This document shows, piece after piece, positions 21,062 through 29,754 of a DNA stretch of 64,000 nucleotides (position 1 is its first letter; each line of letters starts with the position of its first letter). Position numbers and translations under genes: made by a program. A model generated the notes under the pieces. It was given only the letters and a program-made list of their open reading frames with translations. It had not been told where the DNA came from and searched no databases. The stretch comes from Pseudomonas silvicola (GTDB lineage Bacteria > Pseudomonadota > Gammaproteobacteria > Pseudomonadales > Pseudomonadaceae): positions 5,372,001 to 5,436,000 of the forward strand of contig NZ_CP093280.1 in assembly GCF_026651855.1 (NCBI RefSeq), written 5' to 3'.

Positions 21062-21658
21062 TCACAGGGCACTGCGTTTGGGTTGATGGTCGCTGACGTG
21101 CAAGCGTGGACGATCAGGCTCGGCTGCCGGCAACGGCACACATTCCAGCAAACCTTGCAGGCAACGCCGGGCCAGCGCCTGGTATTCGCGCGTACCGGCT
21201 TGCTTCCAGGCGACTTCCTGGTCGCCCAGTACCCGCGTGACACTGGCCGGGTTGCCCACCACCAGCGATTGCTGCGCGCAACTGAAGCCTGCCTTGACGA
21301 AGGCCGTGGCCCCCACCAGGCTGCGCGCGCCGATGCGGGCATTGTCCATGACCACCGCGTTCATGCCCACCAGCGCGTCGGCGCCGATGCGGCAGCCGTG
21401 CAGAACGGCGCCGTGCCCGATGTGGCCATTGCGCTCCACCACGGTGTCGCTGTCCGGGAAGCCATGCATCACGCAGGTATCCTGCACGTTGGCGCCCTCC
21501 TCCAGAATGATACGGCCGAAATCGCCGCGCAGGCTGGCCAGGGGGCCGACGTAACAGTGCGCACCGATGATCACGTCGCCGATCAGCACGGCCGTGGGGT
21601 GTACATAGGCGGTGGGGTCGACGACGGGCGTCAGGCCGTCAAGGCTGTAACAGGGCAT
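21062..21658 (-). CDS. paaY: PaaY, left-handed beta-helix thioesterase of the phenylacetate pathway
   Basis: A 198-residue hexapeptide-repeat protein (gamma-class carbonic anhydrase fold) with the repeat pattern [19 protein letters not shown] and metal-binding-type histidines at HGFPDSDT and GHIGHG. PaaY proteins hydrolyse dead-end CoA esters formed when ring-epoxide products are not processed, which protects the pathway. It heads the paaY-paaX pair and is divergent from feaR across 186 bases. The C-terminal 40 residues are less conserved and proline-rich. Identification rests on fold, length and neighbourhood. Confidence 0.93.
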   Translation of the reverse strand: MPCYSLDGLTPVVDPTAYVHPTAVLIGDVIIGAHCYVGPLASLRGDFGRIILEEGANVQDTCVMHGFPDSDTVVERNGHIGHGAVLHGCRIGADALVGMNAVVMDNARIGARSLVGATAFVKAGFSCAQQSLVVGNPASVTRVLGDQEVAWKQAGTREYQALARRCLQGLLECVPLPAAEPDRPRLHVSDHQPKRSAL

Positions 21659-21844
21659 GGGCGTCCTCGGCGATTATTGCATTACAATAAATCTACCATT
21701 AATTAATTTTCATGTATCGCTTAAGTTGATGTCGCTCGCCGTTTGCTCAGTGGAACTGGCATTTCACCCTTCAAACGGGTTTACTTCGGTCAGGCGCCCG
21801 AGCGCGGCACACACATAATGACTACAACGGTGTGAGGCACGACC
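21659..21844. promoter_or_regulatory. Divergent promoter region paaY / feaR
   Basis: These 186 bases between divergent genes include an AT-rich stretch (21675-21730) unlike the surrounding high-GC coding DNA. A CATGTATCGC string near 21710 resembles the right half (TTCTGTATC) of the inverted repeat before paaA. No full palindrome was found, so a PaaX site here is only suggested. Confidence 0.4.
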
Positions 21845-22747
21845 ATGACCCCTTCCCCTGCCGCCTTCGAAGGTTGGCTGAATTCGATCAACCGCATCTG
21901 TGATGCCTTCACCGGCCACGCCACTGACGATGCGTTCCAGGGCGATATCATTGAAACGCGCCAAGGCGCGCTGAAGATGAGCGTGGTGCAGGCCGCCCAT
22001 GCGCGCCTGGTCCGCCAGCGCGGCGAAGTGGCTCGCAGTGCGGCCCACCACTACTTCGCCGTGTTCCAGCTGGAAGGTGCCACCCACATGCGCCAGGGTG
22101 ACGCGCAGGAAACCCTGCGCGCCGGCGACATCATGTTCATCGACAACCGCTACCCCAGCGACTTCACCTTCGAAGGCCGGGCCCGACAATTGTCGCTGAT
22201 CCTTCCCCATGAACGCGTGGAGGCACTGCTCACGCACGGCACCCTGCGCGCCGGGCAAAAAGTGGCGGCCCAGGTGGCGGTGGCCGGGCTGGCCACCCAA
22301 CTGCTGCTCGGCACCCAGGGCCGCGACGACCTTTCCCATGTCGAGAGCGAGGCGGTGCTGGACTCGCTGGTCAGCCTGTTGCGCCCGGCGCTGCTGAAGG
22401 ATGACCCGCCCCGGGACGCTCAGGAGAAAGCCTACCGGCGCTGTGTGGACTGGATAGAGCGGCACCTGTGCGAAGCCGAACTGAGCCCTGAACAGGTAGC
22501 CCGGCACTGCGGCATCTCCCTGCGCGGCCTGTACCGGGCCTTCGGCCGTCACGGTCAGAGCGTGGCCCAGTACATCCGCGACCGCCGCCTGGACCGGTGC
22601 GCCCAAGGCCTGCGCGACGGCAGCGCGCGGGGCAAGATGGCGGGGGTGGCGGACCAGTTCGGGTTCATCAACAGCAGCTACTTCACCACGGCCTTCAAGG
22701 GCCGGTTTGGCGTGGCCCCGAGTGAATATCGCAAGCGCTACCACTGA
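21845..22747 (+). CDS. feaR: FeaR-like AraC-family activator
   Basis: A 300-residue AraC-family protein with an AraC-binding-like N-terminal domain (residues 20-175) and a C-terminal double helix-turn-helix (YRRCVDWIERHLCEAELS to FGVAPSEYRKRYH). Length, domain layout and the GDIMFIDNRYPSDF region fit FeaR, which activates tynA and feaB with phenylethylamine-derived inducers in E. coli. It lies between the amine oxidase and the aldehyde dehydrogenase of the same route, which supports the call. AraC regulators of other oxidases are possible alternatives. Confidence 0.88.
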   Translation: MTPSPAAFEGWLNSINRICDAFTGHATDDAFQGDIIETRQGALKMSVVQAAHARLVRQRGEVARSAAHHYFAVFQLEGATHMRQGDAQETLRAGDIMFIDNRYPSDFTFEGRARQLSLILPHERVEALLTHGTLRAGQKVAAQVAVAGLATQLLLGTQGRDDLSHVESEAVLDSLVSLLRPALLKDDPPRDAQEKAYRRCVDWIERHLCEAELSPEQVARHCGISLRGLYRAFGRHGQSVAQYIRDRRLDRCAQGLRDGSARGKMAGVADQFGFINSSYFTTAFKGRFGVAPSEYRKRYH

Positions 22748-22776
22748 GGGCCGACGCCCAACCGCAGGCTGTGGTT

Positions 22777-22801
22777 GGCCCGCCCCCCCAGGGGGGTGGC
22801 C
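22777..22801. terminator. GC-rich hairpin between convergent feaR and cytochrome gene
   Basis: GGCC and GGCC flank a C7 run paired with a G6 run, a compact hairpin in the 55-base convergent gap. There is no T-run on either side. A role in transcript ending is inferred from position only. Confidence 0.4.
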
Positions 22802-22802
22802 G

Positions 22803-24143
22803 CTACTCCCTGTCGGCGCCATGGGGCTGGATGGAGAACGACCATTGGCTGCCATAAGGCTGCGGCCGCACGGTTTGCCAGCCGATGTCCGGGCGGTCCT
22901 TGCCCAGCTCTTCCGGCAGCGGCGAACGTGACTGGGCTACCGCCTGGGCGCTGACCCACGGCCTGGCGTCATTGCCCCAGGCCTGCCGCACGTAGTTGCT
23001 GATGGCCGCTATTTGCGGATCCGACAGCACGCTGGCATACCCCGGCATGTGCACCGTCGACGGCGCCCAGTGGCTGGGCGGCAGGCTCGCGCCGTCGAGG
23101 ATGATCTTGAGCAACGACTGCGGCGCATCATTGATCACCAGGTTGTTGCCCGCCAACGCCGGGAACATCCGCGCCACGCCCTGGCCGTCGGCGCCATGGC
23201 ACAGCGCGCAATGTGCCAGGTAACCCTGCTCGCCAGCGCTCGCCGCCAGTACACCCACCGGGGCCTCACGTGCCGGTTGCGGGCCGTCGGCAGGCAGGCT
23301 CTTGAGGTACCTGGCCACTGCCCGCAGGTCATCGTCGTCCAGGTACTGGGTGCTCCAGGCGATCACATCGACCATGCCGCCGAACGCCGCGGTGTGGTCG
23401 GTGCGGCCGGTCTTGAGGAAGCGTACCAGGTCATCCTCGCTCCAGTTTCCCAGGCCGCCCCGCGCGTTGCCGCGCAGGTTGGGGGTGGACCAGCCATCGA
23501 TGATCGAGCCGCCGGCCAGATACGCCGCGCCGTCATGCTCGTCCAGGGCCTTTTCCTCCAGGGCCAGGCCCCGCTCGGTATGGCACGACCCGCAATGCCC
23601 GGGCCCTTGCACGATATAAGCGCCGCGGGCCACCTGGGCGTCAGCGTAACGGCTGGCCTCGAAGGGCGTCGGCGCTGGCGCGTACATCGCCCGCCAGACC
23701 CGCAGCGGCCAGCGCAGCGATAGCGGCCAGGGCATGTCCACGGGCCGGTTGGGCGCCGCCACGGCGGGCACTTCATGCATGAAATAGTCGTACAGCGCAG
23801 CGATGTCCGCCTCGCTCATGCGTGCATAGGACGGGTACGGCATGGCCGGGTAAAGGCTGGTGCCATCCTGGCGCACGCCCTCGGTGACGGCGCGGCGGAA
23901 ATCGTCCAGGGAATAACCACCGATCCCCGTTTTCCGGTCTGGCGTGATGTTGGTGGAGTACAGCCGCCCCAGCGGCGATTCAATGGCAAGGCCACCCGCG
24001 AACAGCGGCCCCTGCACCGCCGTATGGCACGCCGCGCAATCGCCCAGCCTGGCCAGGTACTGACCACGGCTGACCGCGGGTGCCTGCCCCGCCCACACGG
24101 TCGGGGCCAGGGCCATGCCGATCCACAGCATCAATGCTTTCAT
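22803..24143 (-). CDS. Triheme cytochrome c subunit of a membrane alcohol dehydrogenase
   Basis: A 446-residue secreted cytochrome with a signal peptide (residues 1-18, ending VWA) and three heme c sites: CAACH (Cys36-His40), CGSCH and CALCH. This is the layout of the cytochrome subunit (AdhB type) of quinohemoprotein alcohol dehydrogenases and of gluconate dehydrogenase. It lies immediately after the PQQ dehydrogenase gene. ATG 24143 was chosen because GGGGGAG precedes it; an ATG at 24158 overlaps the upstream stop codon (ATGA) and is an alternative. It would pass electrons from the PQQ subunit to ubiquinone or the respiratory chain on the periplasmic face. Confidence 0.9.
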   Translation of the reverse strand: MKALMLWIGMALAPTVWAGQAPAVSRGQYLARLGDCAACHTAVQGPLFAGGLAIESPLGRLYSTNITPDRKTGIGGYSLDDFRRAVTEGVRQDGTSLYPAMPYPSYARMSEADIAALYDYFMHEVPAVAAPNRPVDMPWPLSLRWPLRVWRAMYAPAPTPFEASRYADAQVARGAYIVQGPGHCGSCHTERGLALEEKALDEHDGAAYLAGGSIIDGWSTPNLRGNARGGLGNWSEDDLVRFLKTGRTDHTAAFGGMVDVIAWSTQYLDDDDLRAVARYLKSLPADGPQPAREAPVGVLAASAGEQGYLAHCALCHGADGQGVARMFPALAGNNLVINDAPQSLLKIILDGASLPPSHWAPSTVHMPGYASVLSDPQIAAISNYVRQAWGNDARPWVSAQAVAQSRSPLPEELGKDRPDIGWQTVRPQPYGSQWSFSIQPHGADRE

Positions 24144-24154
24144 GGCTCCCCCTG

Positions 24155-26329
24155 TCATTTGAACACCGGGCCGATGTTGTCCGGGGTGCCGTCGGCGTTC
24201 TGCCGGGCCTGCACTTCGCGCGCATAGGTGGCATTGGCGCGCTTGAGCAGGAACTGGCGCACGGCCTCGATCTGCTCGGCGTGCATGGCACCGTCGAAAC
24301 GGTCCATGCCGTAGGCGGTCAGCGCACCCTGGCCCACCACACGGTAAAACGCGTCGCGAGCCGTTATGGCACCGGACCAGCGCAAGTCCGGCAGCACGCC
24401 GCCCGACTCGCCGTTGTCACCGTGGCAGGCGGCGCAAAAGGTCATGTAATCACCGTAGCCACGCTCGGCCTGGGCGCTGTCGAAGCTGGCCGGAGGCTTG
24501 ACCGGCAGAAAGCCTTTGTCGTTGAGCGGCGGCAAGGTCTTGTCACCGTCCAGAGCGAACACCACGATCCGCGACTTGTTCACCGTCCAGCCGGCGGTAC
24601 GGGCGATACCGCCCATCAGCAGCGGGTAGATGCCACCCCAGCCCACCTCCACCGCGATGTACTGCTTGCCGTTCACCGCGTAGCTGATGGGTGGCGCCAT
24701 GACCGCGCTCTGCAACGAGGCACGAAACAGGTCCTGGCCGGTGCGTGCGTCATAGGCATGGAAGTCACCGGTGGCCAGGCCCTGGAACACCAGCCCGCCG
24801 CCAGTGGCCAGCACACCACCGTTCCACGGCCCCTTGTGGTCGACGCGGAACACTTCCTTCTGCGCCACCGGGTCCCAGGCCAGCAACCAACCCTGCAACG
24901 CCTTGGCCGCCTCGGTCTTGACCTTGGGATCGTCGGGCAGGCCAATCCTGGCCATGTCCAGGCCCAGGTTCAGGCCTACCGAGTGCAGCTGGGGGTTGTC
25001 GCTGGCCACATAGCCGAAGGGAATCTGCTGGGCCGGGATGTACACCAGGCCGGTCTGCGGGCTGTAGGCCATGGGCTGCCAGTTGTGCCCGCCCAGGTCA
25101 CCGGGCAGGCCGAGCCAGGGCTTGCCGGTCAGCGAGTAGAGGGCATCGGGCACCGTGTGCGGGCGGCCGGTTTTGGGGTCCAGGCCCGTGGCCCAGTTCA
25201 CCGGGACATAGGGTTTGCCCGACAGAAACTCGCCGGTGGCGGCATCGATCACATAGAAGAACCCGTTCTTGGGCGCGTGCAGAATCACGTGGCGCGGTTT
25301 GCCCGCCACCGGGATATCGGCGGTGATGATGTGCTGGGTGGAGGTGAAGTCCCATTGGTCCTGGGGCGTTTCCTGGAAGTGCCACACGTACTCGCCGGTT
25401 TCCGGGCGCACGGCGACGATGCTGCCCAGGAACAGGTTGTCGCCTACTCCTTCGGAGCGCAGCTTGTAGTTCCACGGCGAGCCATTGCCGACGCCGATGT
25501 ACAACAGGTCGGTGACCGGGTCGTAGGTCATGGAGTCCCAGACCGTGCCGCCCCCGCCGGACTGGCGCCAGGTGCCATTGGGCCCCCAGGTCTTGTAGGC
25601 GAGTTCACTCAAGGGCCGGTCGGAAACGGCATGGTCGGGCGTGTTATCAGGGGCAGGTACCGTATAAAAGCGCCACTTGAAAGCGCCGGTCTCGGCATCG
25701 AAGCCGGAGACAAAACCCCGGGCGCCCATCTCGGCACCACCATTGCCAATCACCACCACGCCTTTGGCCACCCGTGGCGCGGCATCAATGGTGTAGCTTT
25801 TCACATTGCCCAGGTGGGCATCGCGCGGGAGGGTGTCGACGCTCCAGGCCAGTGTGCCGGTCTTGGCGTCCAGGGCAATCAGGCGGGCGTCGAAGGTGGC
25901 GAAAATGATCTTGCCGTTCCAGTAGGCCGCGCCGCGGTTGACCGTGTCGCAGCAGCCACGCACGGCCACGTCTCCTGGCACCTTGGGGTCGTACTGCCAC
26001 AGCAGCTTGCCAGTGGCCGCATCGAACGCCTTGACCTTGCTCCAGTTGGTGGTGGCGTACATCACCCCGTCCACCACCAGCGGCGTGCCTTCCTGGCCGC
26101 GGTTGGTGTCCAGGTCGTGATACCAGGCGATCTTCAGGTCCTTGGCAGTGCGCGTGTTGATCTGGTCCAGCGGGCTGAAACGTTGTTCGGAATAGGTGCG
26201 GCCGTGGCTCAACCAGTTTTCCGGATGCTGGTCGGCGTCGATGATCGCCTGGCCTGTGTCAGCCTGGGCGAAGGTCGCCAGCAGGGCCAAGGCCGGCAGG
26301 TATCGACTGACTTTTGCTTTCGCAGTCAT
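24155..26329 (-). CDS. PQQ-dependent quinohemoprotein alcohol dehydrogenase
   Basis: A 724-residue periplasmic enzyme with a signal peptide (cut near AQA, residue 23), an eight-bladed PQQ propeller and a C-terminal heme c domain (CAACH, Cys632-His636). The vicinal disulfide Cys126-Cys127 (RGCCD) and the catalytic Asp327 in WDFT are present. Position +2 from Asp327 is Thr, not the extra Asp of lanthanide enzymes, so calcium is the expected metal. The fused heme and adjacent triheme cytochrome resemble type III alcohol dehydrogenases. Its place among phenylethylamine and phenylacetate genes suggests an aromatic alcohol such as 2-phenylethanol as substrate. That substrate is inferred. No PQQ synthesis genes are in the window. 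Confidence 0.93.
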   Translation of the reverse strand: MTAKAKVSRYLPALALLATFAQADTGQAIIDADQHPENWLSHGRTYSEQRFSPLDQINTRTAKDLKIAWYHDLDTNRGQEGTPLVVDGVMYATTNWSKVKAFDAATGKLLWQYDPKVPGDVAVRGCCDTVNRGAAYWNGKIIFATFDARLIALDAKTGTLAWSVDTLPRDAHLGNVKSYTIDAAPRVAKGVVVIGNGGAEMGARGFVSGFDAETGAFKWRFYTVPAPDNTPDHAVSDRPLSELAYKTWGPNGTWRQSGGGGTVWDSMTYDPVTDLLYIGVGNGSPWNYKLRSEGVGDNLFLGSIVAVRPETGEYVWHFQETPQDQWDFTSTQHIITADIPVAGKPRHVILHAPKNGFFYVIDAATGEFLSGKPYVPVNWATGLDPKTGRPHTVPDALYSLTGKPWLGLPGDLGGHNWQPMAYSPQTGLVYIPAQQIPFGYVASDNPQLHSVGLNLGLDMARIGLPDDPKVKTEAAKALQGWLLAWDPVAQKEVFRVDHKGPWNGGVLATGGGLVFQGLATGDFHAYDARTGQDLFRASLQSAVMAPPISYAVNGKQYIAVEVGWGGIYPLLMGGIARTAGWTVNKSRIVVFALDGDKTLPPLNDKGFLPVKPPASFDSAQAERGYGDYMTFCAACHGDNGESGGVLPDLRWSGAITARDAFYRVVGQGALTAYGMDRFDGAMHAEQIEAVRQFLLKRANATYAREVQARQNADGTPDNIGPVFK

Positions 26330-26404
26330 GTTGTTGTGTCTCAGGCGGGTGGCTTGCCGCGCCCAACCCGCAGGGGGTGAGGCGTAGCAAGCGGTGGGGC
26401 AGGA

Positions 26405-27904
26405 TCAGTGGCGAATGCACACCGACTTGGTTTCGGTATAGGCGTCCAGCCAGTCGGCACCGAAGTCGCGGCCGGTGCCCGATTGCTTGAAGCCGCCAAA
26501 CGGCATGTTGGCGTCGATCAGGGTGTGACTGTTGACCCACACGGTGCCAGCCTGGATGCGCGGAGTAAGGTTCATCGCGGCGTTGAGGTCGCGGGTCCAC
26601 AAGCTCGCCGTCAGCCCGTAATCCGAATCGTTGGCCAGCGCGAGGGCCTGCTCCACATCATCGACGCGGCTCAGGCACAGCACCGGGCCGAACACTTCCT
26701 CGCGAGTGAGTGCAAGGTGGTGGTCAGGGTTGAGCACCAGGGTCGGCGACACATAGAAGCCATTGCCGTTCGGGCCCTGGGCACCACGGATCAGCTCGGC
26801 GTCCTGGCGACGGGCGTCTTCCAGGTAGCCCAGCACCTTGGCCTGGTGAGCCCGGGAAGCCAGCGGGTTGATCTGGAAGCCGGGGTCCATGCCCGGGCCC
26901 ACGGTCAGGCCCTTGACCGCGCCTTCGAACGCCGCGGCCACCTGGTCGAAGATCGGCGCCTCCACATAGATGCGCGAGCTGGCGGCACACACCTGGCCCT
27001 GGTTGAGAAAGCTGCCCATCATCAGGCCTTCCACCACTTGCTGGATATCAGCGTCCCTGAGGACGATGGCGGGATTTTTGCCGCCCAATTCCAACGTGAT
27101 ACGTTTCAGGCTGTCTACCGCGCTTCTGGCGATACCCTTGCCGGTGGCCGTGGAGCCGGTGAAGCTGACTTTGCTCACCAGTGGATGGCTGGTCAGCACG
27201 CGGCCGCACACCCCACCACTGCCCGTGACAACGTTGAACACGCCAGGTGGGACGCCAGCCTCGGTCGCCAGCTCGGCCATGCGCAGCAGGGTCAACGGGG
27301 TGATTTCCGAGGGTTTGACCACGATGGAACAGCCTGCGGCCAGGGCCGGCATGACCTTCCACATCCCAATCATCAGCGGGAAGTTCCACGGCACGATACC
27401 CGCCACCACACCGACCGGTTCCTTGCGGGTAAAGGCGGTGTAGCGCGCGCCCTCCGGCATGGGAATCGACAGGTCCAGGGTGCGCCCCGATACCTTGGTG
27501 GCGAGGCCCGCGGTGTAGCGCATCCAGTTCAGGGTGCTGCCGACTTCGAAAGCGCGGGCAATGGCGATGGACTTGCCCTGCTCCAGGGTTTCCAGCTGTG
27601 CCAGCTCCTCGGTGTGCTGCTCCAGCAGGTCGGCATAGCGCAGCAGGATCCGCTCGCGCTCGGCCGGCAGGCGGCGCGACCAGACACCGGAAACGAACGC
27701 CTTGTGGGCGGACCGCACCGCCTGGTCGACGTCGGCTTCATCGGCATCGGCGGTGGTCGCGATCTGCTCGCCGGTGGCCGGGTTGAACACCGGGAGCGTG
27801 CCCTGACCACGGGCCGCCACCCAGCCGCCATCAATGTAAAGGCCGTGCTGGCGCTTGAGGAATGCGCTGACGCTGTCCAGCGGGCGAACGGTTTGACTGC
27901 TCAT
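26405..27904 (-). CDS. feaB: Phenylacetaldehyde dehydrogenase
   Basis: A 499-residue NAD-dependent aldehyde dehydrogenase with the Rossmann motif [10 protein letters not shown], catalytic Glu in LELGGKN and nucleophilic Cys in [10 protein letters not shown]. The [15 protein letters not shown] and EEVFGPVL family motifs are intact. ATG 27904 follows GGAAGGAA, and an upstream in-frame ATG at 27928 lacks a site. It would turn the phenylacetaldehyde made by TynA, or by the alcohol dehydrogenase, into phenylacetate. It is first in a probable three-gene unit with the PQQ enzyme and cytochrome, and divergent from paaF. FeaR is the likely activator. General family assignment is certain; the substrate rests on context. 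Confidence 0.92.
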   Translation of the reverse strand: MSSQTVRPLDSVSAFLKRQHGLYIDGGWVAARGQGTLPVFNPATGEQIATTADADEADVDQAVRSAHKAFVSGVWSRRLPAERERILLRYADLLEQHTEELAQLETLEQGKSIAIARAFEVGSTLNWMRYTAGLATKVSGRTLDLSIPMPEGARYTAFTRKEPVGVVAGIVPWNFPLMIGMWKVMPALAAGCSIVVKPSEITPLTLLRMAELATEAGVPPGVFNVVTGSGGVCGRVLTSHPLVSKVSFTGSTATGKGIARSAVDSLKRITLELGGKNPAIVLRDADIQQVVEGLMMGSFLNQGQVCAASSRIYVEAPIFDQVAAAFEGAVKGLTVGPGMDPGFQINPLASRAHQAKVLGYLEDARRQDAELIRGAQGPNGNGFYVSPTLVLNPDHHLALTREEVFGPVLCLSRVDDVEQALALANDSDYGLTASLWTRDLNAAMNLTPRIQAGTVWVNSHTLIDANMPFGGFKQSGTGRDFGADWLDAYTETKSVCIRH

Positions 27905-28050
27905 GATGATTCCTTCCAGAGGGGGCATGGCCCCAGCTTAATGAAACGTCCCAGGGATGTTTTTTGCCTGCGTGCCAAATGGCTTCGGTTGCCTGCCAAT
28001 GACACGAACGCGAGCGCCCCACCATTAAGACACCATTTTGCATTTTTGTA

Positions 28051-28081
28051 TTGTTTTTCTGTATCGCATTATGACTATACT
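28051..28081 (+). promoter_or_regulatory. Possible paaF operon promoter with a PaaX-like half site
   Basis: A TTGTTT box (28051-28056) is followed after 19 bases by TATACT (28076-28081) in an AT-rich stretch of the 250-base feaB/paaF gap. Between them is TTCTGTATC (28057-28065), identical to part of the right arm of the inverted repeat before paaA. No matching left arm was found at the same distance. The spacer is longer than ideal. Confidence 0.4.
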
Positions 28082-28155
28082 GAGCCCACAGGCCACCTCA
28101 GCCTTCCCAATAATCAGCCCTGCCCCGATCGCCGGGCACACTCCGAGGCCACGCC

Positions 28156-28926
28156 ATGCCTGCGCTGCTTACCGTCGAACAGCTGGAATCGGTCCGCCTG
28201 GTCACCCTCAACCGCCCCGAGGCGCTCAACGCGCTGACGACCGCAATGCTCGGCGAACTGGCCGACGAACTGGCCCGCGCCGAACAGGACCCCTCCACCC
28301 ACGCCGTGGTACTGACCGGCAACCGCAAGGCGTTCGCCGCAGGCGCCGACCTCAAGGAAATGGCCGAGCGTGACCTGGTGGGGATCCTCAACGACCCGCG
28401 GGTGGCGTTCTGGCAACGGATCACGGCGTTCAGCAAACCGCTGATCGCCGCCGTCAACGGCTACGCCCTGGGCGGCGGCTGCGAACTGGCCATGCACGCC
28501 GACATCCTCGTCGCCGGCCGTGATGCCCAGTTCGGCCAGCCGGAAATCAACCTGGGGATCATGCCCGGCGCCGGGGGCACCCAGCGTTTGCTGCGGGCGG
28601 TTGGCAAGTCCCTGGCCATGCAGATGGTGCTGACCGGGGAGCCTATCGACGCTCGCCAGGCCCTGGCTGCCGGCCTGGTGAGCGAAGTCACCGAACCGGA
28701 GCTGACGGTGGAGCGCGCCCTCGCCATCGCCCGGCGCATCGCCGGCCAGGCGCCATTGGCGGTGCGCCTCGCGAAAGAGACCTTGCTCAAGGCCCAGGAC
28801 ACTGACCTGGCCAGCGGCCTGCGCCTGGAACGCCATGCCTTCACCTTGCTGGCCGGCACCCACGACCGCAACGAAGGTATTCGTGCCTTCCAGGAAAAAC
28901 GTCGGCCGCGCTATCGCGGCGAATAA
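28156..28926 (+). CDS. paaF: 2,3-dehydroadipyl-CoA hydratase
   Basis: A 256-residue crotonase-fold protein. The oxyanion-hole segments are KAFAAGADLKEM and ALGGGCELAMHAD, and the two catalytic glutamates of true hydratases are present (E in GGCELA and E in GQPEINLG). PaaF hydrates 2,3-dehydroadipyl-CoA during the beta-oxidation half of phenylacetate catabolism. It is the first gene of the paaFGHI unit. The intact glutamate pair separates it from PaaG, encoded next. Confidence 0.93.
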   Translation: MPALLTVEQLESVRLVTLNRPEALNALTTAMLGELADELARAEQDPSTHAVVLTGNRKAFAAGADLKEMAERDLVGILNDPRVAFWQRITAFSKPLIAAVNGYALGGGCELAMHADILVAGRDAQFGQPEINLGIMPGAGGTQRLLRAVGKSLAMQMVLTGEPIDARQALAAGLVSEVTEPELTVERALAIARRIAGQAPLAVRLAKETLLKAQDTDLASGLRLERHAFTLLAGTHDRNEGIRAFQEKRRPRYRGE

Positions 28927-28959
28927 CCCCTTCCCGTTCATCCCCGAGGGCACCCCCCA

Positions 28960-29751
28960 ATGACATTCGCAACCATCGTGTTTTCCATCGACAACGGCGT
29001 GGCGCTGCTGAGCCTCAACCGTCCCGAGCAACTGAACAGCTTCAACGGGCAGATGCACGCCGAAGTACGCGAAGCCCTCAAGCGCGTGCGCCAGGACGCC
29101 AGCGTGCGGGTGCTGCTGCTGACGGGTGAAGGCCGGGGTTTCTGCGCCGGGCAGGACCTCGCCGACCGCAGCGTGGCCCCCGGCGCCGAGGCCCCGGACC
29201 TGGGCCAGTCGCTGGAGCAGTTCTACAACCCGCTGATTCGCAGCCTGCGTGAGCTGCCGATGCCAGTGATTTGCGCGGTCAACGGTGTGGCGGCCGGCGC
29301 CGGGGCCAATATTCCCCTGGCCTGCGACCTGGTGCTGGCGGCGCGTTCGGCCAGTTTCATCCAGGCGTTCTGCAAGATCGGTCTGCTGCCCGACTCCGGC
29401 GGTACCTGGAGCCTGCCGCGCCTGGTAGGCGTGGCCCGCGCCAAGGCGCTGGCCATGCTGGGCAACCGCCTGAGCGCTGAGCAGGCCGAACAATGGGGGT
29501 TGATCTACCGCTGCGTCGATGATGCCGCCCTGCGTGACGAGGCCCTGACCCTGGCGCGCCACCTGGCCAGCCAACCCACCTACGGCCTGGCGCTGATCAA
29601 GCGCAGCCTCAATGCCAGCTTCGACAACACGCTGGACCAGCAACTGGACCTGGAACGCGACCTGCAACGTCTGGCCGGGCGCAGTCACGATTACCGCGAA
29701 GGCGTGGCCGCGTTCATGGAAAAACGCCCCGCTGTCTTCAAGGGAAACTGA
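28960..29751 (+). CDS. paaG: 1,2-epoxyphenylacetyl-CoA isomerase
   Basis: A 263-residue crotonase-family protein with RGFCAGQDLADR and GVAAGAGANIPLACD. The first hydratase glutamate position is Ala-Asn (GAGANI), consistent with an isomerase rather than a hydratase, and the Asp of LLPDSGGTW is kept. PaaG converts the ring 1,2-epoxide to oxepin-CoA and also shifts the double bond of a later intermediate. It lies 33 bases after paaF and 3 bases before paaH. Confidence 0.94.
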   Translation: MTFATIVFSIDNGVALLSLNRPEQLNSFNGQMHAEVREALKRVRQDASVRVLLLTGEGRGFCAGQDLADRSVAPGAEAPDLGQSLEQFYNPLIRSLRELPMPVICAVNGVAAGAGANIPLACDLVLAARSASFIQAFCKIGLLPDSGGTWSLPRLVGVARAKALAMLGNRLSAEQAEQWGLIYRCVDDAALRDEALTLARHLASQPTYGLALIKRSLNASFDNTLDQQLDLERDLQRLAGRSHDYREGVAAFMEKRPAVFKGN

Positions 29752-29754
29752 ACC

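Noticed and set aside
24080-28237. Plus-strand open frames of 766 and 609 codons
   Set aside because: Shadows of the PQQ dehydrogenase and feaB on the minus strand; no motifs.
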